This document shows positions 54,875 to 62,371 of a stretch of 64,000 nt of DNA, piece by piece (position 1 is the first letter of the stretch; every line of letters begins with the position of its first letter). This stretch comes from Dolichospermum sp. FACHB-1091. Its GTDB lineage: Bacteria; Cyanobacteriota; Cyanobacteriia; Cyanobacteriales; Nostocaceae. The notes beneath the pieces were generated by a model. That model was given only the letters and a program-made list of their open reading frames with translations. It was not told where the DNA came from and did not search any database. Made by a program: the position numbers and the translations under genes. The stretch spans positions 124,001 to 188,000 of the forward strand of contig NZ_JACJSB010000003.1 of the NCBI RefSeq assembly GCF_014697585.1, in the 5' to 3' direction.

Positions 54875-56224
54875 TCAATTGATAATTGTCAATTCACATA
54901 CCAATCTTTGATAAACCGTCCCCAAAGCATCAGCATTACCAACATTACCGGGAAACAAAACTACTGGTAAATTAGGGAACAAAGTATGATCCGATGGTGT
55001 AATTACCACTGAACAACCTGCCAAAATTTGACCAAGTAATCTAGCCGAAGTTAAAGCCAGTCCCGTACTCAAGACATCATTAGAAGTAATACCCCCCTTA
55101 CTGATGAGGAATCCTATATCAGATGGTAAAGCTCGAACAATATCCATGAGTAAAGCCGAAACCGTGCTGCCAAAATCTAACCTAGTTTTAACATCTTTAA
55201 AAGTCAATTCCTGCCGGCTAGTGTAAACTACTGGAGTTTTACCAGCATTATGTACTACGTTGACATTTTCTAGAATCTCTGTTAGCAGTTTAGCAGATTC
55301 CCCCACCCCATGATCAAGCAATCTGCTAACATTAACTTCTATGCCTACTGTTCCTTCGACTTGTAATAACGATTCTAACTGTTGAGTTGTCTTTTTAACG
55401 TGAGAACCGACAATAATTGCACCGGGTTTACCACCGCGCACATATTCTGCCATATTTTCAGCGGCAATGGGTTGGGGGGGTAAGGCTGCCAAAGCTGTTA
55501 AAATACTAGCAGCAGAACGGAATAAAAATCGTTTTCCCTGACTTGCGGCCGTTAATACATCAACAGCAAAGGTGTTGAGGTCTTCCTGATTTTCCCCGTC
55601 CACGACACCACACACATTGTTCTCAAGTTGTAACAAGCGTTCCAAACTACCACCACGAATATCTGTAAGTAAAAATCTGGTAATAGTATCTTCCTTTATT
55701 CGTCCTTTGGTTTTTTCTTCTACATACTTAGGAAGGTAGCTATAATTATAACCGAAAACCGAATCACGGGCAAATTCTGTTTCATGTACGGGAGTGGGAA
55801 CACCATCAATAATTAAATAATGAATACTGTCACGGGTAATTCTTCCACCTTCAAAAAATGCCGGGACGAGAAAATGAGCATCAAATGGGCCTAGTTCTTC
55901 GGCAATCACATCGGTTTCTATGGGATAATGTCCCCGCAAAGTGGAGTCAGAACGACTAACTATGAGAAAATCGACAATTTTTTCCGCTGCTAATGCAAGT
56001 TTGAGATTATGACAAACTTCTCTGGTGACAGATGCGGCCGCTTCTGGGGTGAGGGAACGAGTATTGGTTAAAATAAAGAAAATAGGGGCATCATCTTTTA
56101 ATCCCAAACGCAGGGTTTCCACGTCCCAACGCATCAATAGTAAACAACTGTGGACGGTTTGGGAACCGGTGGGATCATCATCCAGGACAATTATTTTGGG
56201 CTGGTTATTCATTTGGTTATTCAT
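54875..56224 (-). CDS. Four-carbon acid sugar kinase family protein (DUF1537)
   Basis: 449 residues. N-terminal domain starts IIVLDDDPTGSQTVHSCLLL, with FLIVSRSDSTLRGHYPIE (~87-104) and FLVPAFFEGGRITRDSIHY, matching the sugar-acid binding half; C-terminal ATP-binding half has GAIIVGSHVKKTTQQLESLL (~270-289), LISKGGITSNDVLS (~382-395) and a final glycine-rich LFPGNVGNADALG. Family members phosphorylate four-carbon acid sugars such as threonate or erythronate; the substrate is not known here. The first codons repeat (MNNQMNNQ). The 3' end runs into TTGATAATTGTCAA repeats that code for the last residues LTIIN. Confidence 0.8.
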   Translation of the reverse strand: MNNQMNNQPKIIVLDDDPTGSQTVHSCLLLMRWDVETLRLGLKDDAPIFFILTNTRSLTPEAAASVTREVCHNLKLALAAEKIVDFLIVSRSDSTLRGHYPIETDVIAEELGPFDAHFLVPAFFEGGRITRDSIHYLIIDGVPTPVHETEFARDSVFGYNYSYLPKYVEEKTKGRIKEDTITRFLLTDIRGGSLERLLQLENNVCGVVDGENQEDLNTFAVDVLTAASQGKRFLFRSAASILTALAALPPQPIAAENMAEYVRGGKPGAIIVGSHVKKTTQQLESLLQVEGTVGIEVNVSRLLDHGVGESAKLLTEILENVNVVHNAGKTPVVYTSRQELTFKDVKTRLDFGSTVSALLMDIVRALPSDIGFLISKGGITSNDVLSTGLALTSARLLGQILAGCSVVITPSDHTLFPNLPVVLFPGNVGNADALGTVYQRLVCELTIIN

Positions 56225-56584
56225 AAATATGTGAATGGTGGTAGATATTTATTGGACATTTAAAATCCCTTCCCTACTATCAGATCAAATTTCATGATGA
56301 CACTTTTGTGAGTTCTACTGGCACATCCAAAGCAATCTGCAATAGATATCTGGTAAAAAGAACATAAAAGCCCTGTGTGGTCAGGGTTAATACCTCATTT
56401 TTGGAGATATCCATTATACTCTTTTTTGTTTTTATTACAACTTACACAGAATACCTCTCAAACCCTTATTTCTCTCTTATCTGTGTACCTGAAGTGGTTT
56501 GTTATTCTGTAACTAGTGCCTAAGTCATATTTATGTTATGTTTTGTCTAAGTTCCATTACCTGGGAAAACACCATTCAGTAAGA

Positions 56585-56701
56585 CTAAGTAGGTTGGCGT
56601 TAAAAATTGTCGTTATGACAAGGCAACTCTTAACTGGTAACAGGTTTTGGGCTACTTTACTTTTCGTTACTTATGTCGGTTTTTTTCCGTTCACCTACTT
56701 A
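56585..56701. repeat. MITE-like element, AAGTAGGT family, copy D (heptamers lost)
   Basis: Left CTAAGTAGGTTGGCGTTAAA AATTGTCGTTATGACAAGG as in copy C, then only CAACTCTTAACTGGTAACA in place of the heptamers, then the intact right arm ending TTCACCTACTTAT. Comparison with copies A-C shows that the heptamer block is the variable part. Confidence 0.8.
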
Positions 56702-56834
56702 TCTCTTCAAGCAGAAGATTATTGGCAAAAAATAAACATTTTTAATCAAACTTAAAATATGGAATCCCAAAAATACTGATATTTCAAGTTTTGGCATTTT
56801 GGCATTTTTTTGAGTTGTTGCTTTGCTATGTTAG

Positions 56835-56905
56835 GTACGCGAATGTCTTTGTGCGATAATTCCGACTTGCAGAATCCCTCGGTCTACAACCGGGGGTCTT
56901 TTTTT
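56835..56905 (+). ncRNA. Candidate small RNA ending in a strong intrinsic terminator
   Basis: A stem CCCTCGGT/ACCGGGGG (56876-56883 with 56889-56896, one G-T pair) with 5-base loop CTACA is followed by seven T (56899-56905), a textbook rho-independent terminator. No gene on the plus strand ends here. Upstream TTGAGT about 16 bases before TAGGTA (near 56832) could be a promoter, giving a transcript of about 70 bases. Identity unknown; 5' end uncertain. Confidence 0.4.
56876..56905 (+). terminator. Intrinsic terminator (8-bp stem, T7)
   Basis: CCCTCGGT-CTACA-ACCGGGGG then TC and TTTTTTT. The clearest terminator in the window. See the candidate small RNA entry for context. Confidence 0.8.
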
Positions 56906-57193
56906 AGTATATAGCACAAGGCAAGAGGCACTCATGCAACGGTGATTATTATTGTCATAGTGCAAAATGCCCGCACTCAAAGGGTTTAATTCTTTATGTT
57001 TGTACCTCATTTCATTATATTACTGTATATTAAGTTACTAATTATCCAGGGATTGAATACTGGTGTATAGCTATCTTTCTGGATTTTTTAAAATATTTAA
57101 AAATCTTTCCAACTTCTTTACTTTTACTTCCTATCGTTAAACATAGGCAAGAAAACAATCTTGCACAAAATTAACATCAGGAAAGATAGAACA

Positions 57194-57423
57194 ATGAAAA
57201 CTACAACTAAAGTAATTTTCAGTCTAGGTTTAATCAGTTTCTTAACTTTAGGTGCAATGTCTCAGAATGCTTTTGCTGCTGATTCTACACCTAGTATACA
57301 CCCCAAGCAACTACAACTACTAAAACAACTACTAATCCACAATTAAATCCTCAAACCCCCGTAAGAGCAAATCAAAAACATAAGTTAAGGAAAACTGGAA
57401 AAATTGGAAACACTGGAAAATAA
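57194..57423 (+). pseudogene. Small exported Thr/Pro-rich protein, frameshifted in a C run
   Basis: ATG 57194 with an AGGA-type site upstream starts MKTTTKVIFSLGLISFLTLG AMSQNAFAAD, a clear signal peptide. The current frame stops early after PKQLQLLKQLLIHN. Adding one C at the CCCC run near 57302 keeps the frame through PQATTTTKTTTNPQLNPQTP and VRANQKHKLRKTGKIGNTGK to TAA 57421, giving a 76-residue protein with a Thr/Pro-rich middle and basic end, the composition common in small exported cyanobacterial proteins. Either a recent frameshift, a phase-variable run, or a sequencing error. Confidence 0.55.
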
Positions 57424-57626
57424 TTTTTCTCTTATTTGTTAAATTTTAACGTAATATTTGGATTATCCTGTAAAATATACGTAGGTTAGATATTGCCCAC
57501 CCTACACTAATCGGGGATATTGTTCTAGCGTGGCCATAGCAAGTTTGACAACTTGTCTTTTGACATGGACACCATGGTAAGAGATGAAAAATAGAATACT
57601 TTTCCAGTTTCCATAATTTAATTAAT

Positions 57627-58832
57627 ATGCTAGACTTGTCACTTATAATCCTGCTAGGTCTTTTGGGCAGTTTTGGACATTGCTTTGGAATGTGCGGACC
57701 GTTAACAGTTGCCTTTTCCCTTTCCAAGCAGCAAGAAAATCCGAGTTGGCAACAACAATTAAAATTTCATACTTTACTGAACTTGGGGCGAATGTTGAGT
57801 TATACTTTAGTCGGCGCTGGCATTGGCTCACTAGGTTCAGTCTTAGTAGAAGGTGGACAACTAGCGGGAATTGGCAGCGACTTGCGGCGCTGGATAGCCA
57901 TAATTGCCGGTATGATGCTGATTTGGTTTGGTTTAGGACAAATTAAACCAGACTTTTTACCCCATATTCCCCTGTTACACCCTATATTAAAAGGTAACTT
58001 ACACAGCCGCCTCAGTGCGGGCATGATGAAGTTATCTTCACAAACTCATTGGTGGACACCAGGACTTTTGGGCATGACATGGGGATTAATGCCCTGTGGT
58101 TTTTTATACGCAGCCCAAATCAAAGCAGCGGCTACAGGGAATTTGTGGCAAGGTGCAGCGACAATGTTAGCTTTTGGGATTGGTACACTACCCATCATGG
58201 TAGGTGTAGGTGTTTCTACGGCATTAATTAGTAAAGATCGCCGTAGTCAATTATTCCAGTTGGGTGGGTGGGTAACTTTGATTATTGGTGTTATTACCTT
58301 ACTGCGGACAGGAGACACCATGACAGACTATAGCGGCCACGCTGCCCTAATCTGTTTAATTCTGTCCTTGATTGCTCGGCCTGTCAATAGTTTTTGGTCT
58401 GCACCACTGCGTTACCGTCGGGCTTTGGGAGTTGGGGCTTTTGTGCTATCTGGGGTACATAGTATTCATCATCTTCAACACTCCCTAAACTGGAATTTCA
58501 GCGCTTTTTGGTTTTTACCGTTAGAATTTCAATGGGGAATGGGCGCTGGGGCTGTAGCATTAGTATTAATAACTCCTGCTGCTTGTACAAGTTTTGATTT
58601 TATGCAAAAGTCACTAGGTAAATATTGGCGGCAAATTCATCTTTTTAGTGTACCAGCTTTATTATTAAGTGCTATTCATACAGTTTTAATGGGTTCTCAT
58701 TACTTCCAAAACCAATTAACCGTCATTTTGTTGGGGATAATTACCTTTGGTGTTTTATTGGTACGTTCTCGATATTTTTGGATATATTTAGGGTTAGAAA
58801 AGTTTTATGTTCCTCCCAAGAAATCGCGCTAG
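57627..58832 (+). CDS. TauE/SafE (UreH-type) family membrane transporter
   Basis: 401 residues, about ten hydrophobic segments. The N-terminal half has the UreH_2/SafE pattern: LLGSFGHCFGMCGPLTVAFS with paired Cys (20 and 23), LLNLGRMLSYTLVGAGIGSL, WTPGLLGMTWGLMPCGFLYA. Such proteins are linked to metal (copper/nickel) or sulfur anion export; the Cys-x-x-x-Cys motif and the neighbour support a metal role, but this is inference. A second membrane region (about 230-390) is not typical of UreH and resembles a short ferric-reductase-like four-helix set with His (HSIHHLQHS, AIHTVL). Overlaps the next gene by 26 bases. Confidence 0.7.
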   Translation: MLDLSLIILLGLLGSFGHCFGMCGPLTVAFSLSKQQENPSWQQQLKFHTLLNLGRMLSYTLVGAGIGSLGSVLVEGGQLAGIGSDLRRWIAIIAGMMLIWFGLGQIKPDFLPHIPLLHPILKGNLHSRLSAGMMKLSSQTHWWTPGLLGMTWGLMPCGFLYAAQIKAAATGNLWQGAATMLAFGIGTLPIMVGVGVSTALISKDRRSQLFQLGGWVTLIIGVITLLRTGDTMTDYSGHAALICLILSLIARPVNSFWSAPLRYRRALGVGAFVLSGVHSIHHLQHSLNWNFSAFWFLPLEFQWGMGAGAVALVLITPAACTSFDFMQKSLGKYWRQIHLFSVPALLLSAIHTVLMGSHYFQNQLTVILLGIITFGVLLVRSRYFWIYLGLEKFYVPPKKSR

Positions 58833-59439
58833 ATTAAATATCTTGACTATTTTTACTTATCACCAAATCAAAATTAAGTATCTATTATTATTAGTTTTAT
58901 CTAGTTTAATAGTAGCTGAAAATACTCAAGTTTTAGCCCATACAGTAAAAATATCAGCAGACGTAGGTGGTACTGTCCACTTAGAACCTAATGATAATCC
59001 CCGCGCTGGAGAAGTTACTCAAGCTTGGTTTCTCCTGACCCGTAAAGGTGGTCAGGTAATTCCTTTAAAAGATTGTCATTGTCAATTAGCTGTTTATGCT
59101 GAACCTCATGTCACAGGAGAACCGGCATTAATTGAACCTCTATTAAAACCCATTCAGGCTGAACGGTATCAAGGCATACCAGGAACAGAATTTATTTTTC
59201 CTAAACCAGGGGCTTATCAGTTGCAATTGAGTGGTAAATCTGTCAATGGGGGAAGTTTTCAACCTTTTGAGTTAAAGTTTGCGGTGACTGTGGCCACAGG
59301 AAAGGCTGTAGATACTCCTCAACCTGAACAAAATGGTAGTCAGGAAGGTACAAGAATTAGGTTAGCACAACCTTTGATTTGGTTGGGAGTTTTGTTGCTG
59401 TTTGGAGGAATTGTATTGAGGGGGCGACAAAGAAGTTAA
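58807..59439 (+). CDS. Periplasmic protein with C-terminal anchor, linked to the SafE-type transporter
   Basis: 210 residues from ATG 58807, overlapping the preceding gene by 26 bases, thus co-translated. Signal peptide about 20-45 (IKYLLLLVLSSLIVAENTQV LAHTV, cleaved at ALA-like site). Mature part is beta-rich: VKISADVGGTVHLEPNDNPR AGEVTQAWFLLTRKGG, a DCHCQLAVYAEPH segment with two Cys that could bind metal, EFIFPKPGAYQLQLSGKS (Ig/FixH-like), a Pro/Gln linker and a final membrane helix LIWLGVLLLFGGIVLRG. Resembles YtkA/CopC-type periplasmic domains in outline only. Probably works with the transporter at 57627. Confidence 0.6.
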   Translation: MFLPRNRARLNILTIFTYHQIKIKYLLLLVLSSLIVAENTQVLAHTVKISADVGGTVHLEPNDNPRAGEVTQAWFLLTRKGGQVIPLKDCHCQLAVYAEPHVTGEPALIEPLLKPIQAERYQGIPGTEFIFPKPGAYQLQLSGKSVNGGSFQPFELKFAVTVATGKAVDTPQPEQNGSQEGTRIRLAQPLIWLGVLLLFGGIVLRGRQRS

Positions 59440-59879
59440 AGTCGCTGGTGTATAAGCAGTTACAGTTATTGTGGGGCAAATTGAGCAAGAATAGGAAATA
59501 ATTAATCATCAGCCAGCCCTACCTAGAAAACTATACAGGAAAAAACATTCAATCCTCTTCCCTGTTCTCTGTTTCCTAACTATAGAACTCGTATTTGATT
59601 TTTGAAAAAAATTAGGTATTGTAGGGTGCTTTACTACTGCATAAATTCTATCAATAAACAGATTTGTAATATCTGACGCACCAACCGTATCTTTTCATAA
59701 ATCAAATATTATTCCTATATATGAATTATTTCTAATAACTTAATACCTTCGCCAACAGCCTGGAACGCTTATAGGGTAAGGATTTTATTGGGTTTGAGAC
59801 CTATTTTCGGACAATTGGCATAGGTATTGAATAACTGATAGCCCTTTATACAAATTATTATGCTTTATGCTGCTGTTTT
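59440..59879. other. Gene-free gap before the two-RCK channel gene
   Basis: 440 bases. Contains a decayed GTAGGGTGC...GACGCACC element (about 59623-59683) and the dispersed ~70-bp repeat copy C on the minus strand (59771-59832), ending 47 bases before the channel ATG. No coding frame. Confidence 0.5.
59771..59832 (-). repeat. Dispersed ~70-bp repeat, copy C
   Basis: On the minus strand: TTATTCAATACCTATGCCAA TTGTCCGAAAATAGGTCTCA AACCCAATAAAATCCTTACC CTAT. Most similar to copy A at 32599. Confidence 0.75.
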
Positions 59880-61568
59880 ATGAAACCTCGAATTATTGTT
59901 TGTGGCTTAGGACTTACTGGATATAAGATTTTGCGATTACTGAGACAACAGGGCGCTATAGTTGTCGGTATTCACCACCAACCCGTTTCTGGAGAAACCG
60001 CTGCTAATGTGATTGTTGGTGAGTTACAAGCAGCTTCTACCCTGCAAGCAGCAGGAATTAAAGAAGCACATACTCTAGTAATTACAACTACTGAGGATGC
60101 GCTGAATTTGTCAATTATGATGCAAGCAAGAGTTCTAAACCCGCAAATTCGGATTATTAATCGTTTTTATAATACAAATTTAGGTGAGCGTTTAGATCAA
60201 ACCTTGTCAAACCATTTAAGTATGAGTGTTGTTGGTTTAGCAGCACCAGTATTTACCTTTGCAGCTTTGGGAAATAAAGCTATTGGACAAATTAAATTAC
60301 TCCAGCAAACTTGGCCAATTCAGGAGGAATATATTCACGAAAATCATCCTTGGAAAGGTAAAAAACTGAGTGATTTATGGGAAGATCCTACACGGATGCT
60401 AATTTATTATGTACCTGTGCAGGGAAAAATGAATTTAGTTTCTGCGGTTTTATCAGAACAACAATTAAGAGTAGGCGATCGCTTAATTATCGGCACACAA
60501 CCGCGCATTCGTCAACCGCGTAAATCACTAATCAGAAAACTGGTCAAAATATTTGCCAATATCAGGGAATTTCAAAAGCACGCCCAATCTGTTACTGGTA
60601 TGGCCATTGCACTATTAGTAATTATTCTACTATCTACATTTACTTATATTTCCACTAAACATAGTATCTCCTTTATAGATGCCTTATATTTTGCTGTAGG
60701 CATGATTACGGGAGCCGGTGGTAATGATAAAGTGGTAGAAAATGCACCGGATAGTATTAAATTATTTACCGTTGTGATTATGCTCATTGGGGCGGCGGTG
60801 ATTGGGATTTGGTATGCTATGCTAACAGATTTTATTCTGGGTAGTCGTTTAAAGCAATTTTTAGACGCAGCCAGAATTCCTGAACGTAATCATTATATTG
60901 TTTGTGGGTTAAGTGGTATTGGTATTAAAATTGTTCAACAACTCCATCTGAGTGGCCATGAAGTAGTAGTAATTGAAACAGACGCTAATAACAGATTTGT
61001 AACTACTGCAAGAGACATGAGTATTCCTGTGATCCTGGCTGATGCTAGTTTTCGTGCTACTTTACAAAGGAGTAACATAAATACTGCTACCTCAGTCTTA
61101 GCCGTTACTAGTGATGATGCCACGAATTTGGAAATTGCTCTCAAAGCGAAGGCTTTAGCGCCAAATATTCCTGTAATTGTCAACTATGCTGATCCTGATT
61201 TCGCGGGTATAGCGCAACAGGTATTTGACTTTGAAGCTGTACTCAGTCCCGCTGAATTAGCCGCTCCTGCTTTTGCTGCTGCGGCTATTGGTGGTAGGAT
61301 TATTGGTAATGGTATGATCGCCGATAGTTTATGGGTAGCTTTTGCGACTGTGATTACACCTATACACCCTTTTTGTGATGAGTGGGTAAAGGATGTAGCT
61401 AAGTCTGCGGATTTTGTGCCTTTATATGTGGAAATCAATCACGAAACTGTCCAAGGCTGGGATTTATTGGAAACTATTTTGGCCCCTGGTGATGTTCTAT
61501 ATTTAACTATGCCGGCTACTAGGTTAAATCAATTATGGCGAGAAGAGGGACGGGGAATTGGGGTTTAG
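59880..61568 (+). CDS. Ion channel-like protein with two RCK (TrkA-N) domains
   Basis: 562 residues. N-terminal Rossmann RCK domain with IIVCGLGLTGYKILRLL (5-21) and a TrkA-C-like part to about 215; two membrane helices (about 240-257 and 295-318) with a pore loop SFIDALYFAVGMITGAGGND between them; then a second Rossmann RCK with YIVCGLSGIGIKIVQQL (339-355) and C-terminal domain. The filter position reads TGAGG (277-281) instead of the TVGYG of K+ channels, so ion choice is doubtful. Location: inner membrane with cytoplasmic nucleotide-binding domains. Its 3' end faces the first promoter repeat on the opposite strand. Confidence 0.78.
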   Translation: MKPRIIVCGLGLTGYKILRLLRQQGAIVVGIHHQPVSGETAANVIVGELQAASTLQAAGIKEAHTLVITTTEDALNLSIMMQARVLNPQIRIINRFYNTNLGERLDQTLSNHLSMSVVGLAAPVFTFAALGNKAIGQIKLLQQTWPIQEEYIHENHPWKGKKLSDLWEDPTRMLIYYVPVQGKMNLVSAVLSEQQLRVGDRLIIGTQPRIRQPRKSLIRKLVKIFANIREFQKHAQSVTGMAIALLVIILLSTFTYISTKHSISFIDALYFAVGMITGAGGNDKVVENAPDSIKLFTVVIMLIGAAVIGIWYAMLTDFILGSRLKQFLDAARIPERNHYIVCGLSGIGIKIVQQLHLSGHEVVVIETDANNRFVTTARDMSIPVILADASFRATLQRSNINTATSVLAVTSDDATNLEIALKAKALAPNIPVIVNYADPDFAGIAQQVFDFEAVLSPAELAAPAFAAAAIGGRIIGNGMIADSLWVAFATVITPIHPFCDEWVKDVAKSADFVPLYVEINHETVQGWDLLETILAPGDVLYLTMPATRLNQLWREEGRGIGV

Positions 61569-61609
61569 GATATTTTTTATGGCGAGATAGTTCTTCCTTA
61601 TCGGAATCT

Positions 61610-61638
61610 AGTATAGCAAATTCCTAGCCACGAGTCAA
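61610..61638 (-). promoter_or_regulatory. Repeat promoter, second family, unit 1
   Basis: Minus strand TTGACT (61638-61633), 17-base spacer CGTGGCTAGGAATTTGC, TATACT (61615-61610). Transcription would enter the channel gene's 3' end in antisense. Confidence 0.6.
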
Positions 61639-61829
61639 TACTCTTAACTCATAAAATGCGAAAAAAATTGAAAATTATTTGAAATTACAGTGTATATGAT
61701 TTGGGTAAGGTAGAATAGGCGGGCAAGATGCCCACCCCACAAGAGTTTGATTATTAATAGGGATAGGAATTTGTGAAGATGGTATTTTCGGTGATTTTAT
61801 GGCGAGATAGTTCTTCCTTATCAGGATTC

Positions 61830-61858
61830 AGTATAGCAAATTCCCAGCCGCAAGTCAA
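61830..61858 (-). promoter_or_regulatory. Repeat promoter, second family, unit 2
   Basis: Minus strand TTGACT (61858-61853), 17 bases, TATACT (61835-61830). Confidence 0.6.
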
Positions 61859-61916
61859 TACTCTTAACTCATAAAATGCGAAAAAAATTGAAAATTATTT
61901 GAACTTACAGTATATA

Positions 61917-62067
61917 CAGCACTTCCCGATGTTATGAGGTACAAGAACCCCACCCCCAACCCCCTCCCATATCAAAAGTTTATCCTTTTCTTCCCCCCGC
62001 AGCGGGGGGATTGAGGGGGGTGCGAGGAGGGGGCTTAAGATGTACCTCATAAGAGCGGAAACCCCTG
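61917..62067. mobile_element. 151-bp MITE of the CAG/GAGGTACA family, copy 2, inside repeat unit 2
   Basis: Same 151-bp length and ends as the copy at 26232, in opposite orientation. TA lies on both sides (61915-61916, 62068-62069). The sister repeat unit carries the empty site (GTGTATATGATTTGGG near 61691-61706), showing a TA-targeted insertion with TA duplicated. Confidence 0.9.
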
Positions 62068-62200
62068 TATGATTTGAGTAAAGTAGAGATAGGCGGGCAA
62101 GATGCCCACCCCACAAGAGTTTTATTAATAGGGATAAGAATTTGTGAAGATGGTATTTTCGGTGATTTTATGGCGAGATGGTTCTTCCTTGTCAGGATTT

Positions 62201-62229
62201 AGTATAGCAAATTCCCAGCCGCCAGTCAA
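62201..62229 (-). promoter_or_regulatory. Repeat promoter, second family, unit 3
   Basis: Minus strand TTGACT (62229-62224), 17 bases, TATACT (62206-62201). The leader here reads CCTGACAAGGAAGAACCATC, with one change in the otherwise fixed block. Confidence 0.6.
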
Positions 62230-62371
62230 TACTCTTAACTCATAAAATGCGAAAAATATTTAAAATTATTTTTTTGTCTTGTGAAATTTGGTTGCCTATT
62301 ACCTAGTAGGATGATAGGAAAGTTCTGTGCTATCTGTGCGGTACTGTTCAATTCCCACATAGGAAAATAAA

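Larger units (their letters stand above)
56225..57193. other. Gene-free region with repeat D and a candidate small RNA
   Basis: 969 bases. Contains a hairpin GCCCTGTGTGGTCAGGGTT near 56369-56387, AAGTAGGT-family copy D (56585-56701), and a strong terminator with possible short transcript (56835-56905). The rest is AT-rich. A ribosome-site-like AGGAAAGATAGAACA precedes the ATG at 57194. Confidence 0.5.
61573..62260 (-). repeat. Tandem array of ~220-bp units with a promoter-like core, second family
   Basis: TTATGGCGAGAT[A/G]GTTCTTCC begins near 61578, 61798 and 62169. Units 1 to 2 are spaced 220; units 2 to 3 are spaced 368 because unit 2 contains the 151-bp MITE. On the minus strand each unit has TTGACT, 17 bases, TATACT, then AAGGAAGAAC[T/C]ATCTCGCC. 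Units 1 and 2 also carry the hairpin GGGCATCTTGCCC about 110-170 bases upstream in the next unit's tail. No coding frame. Confidence 0.88.

Noticed and set aside
56516-56755. 79-residue open frame over repeat copy D
   Set aside because: Lies entirely across the AAGTAGGT element; shared wording with the frame in copy C comes from repeat DNA, not a protein family.
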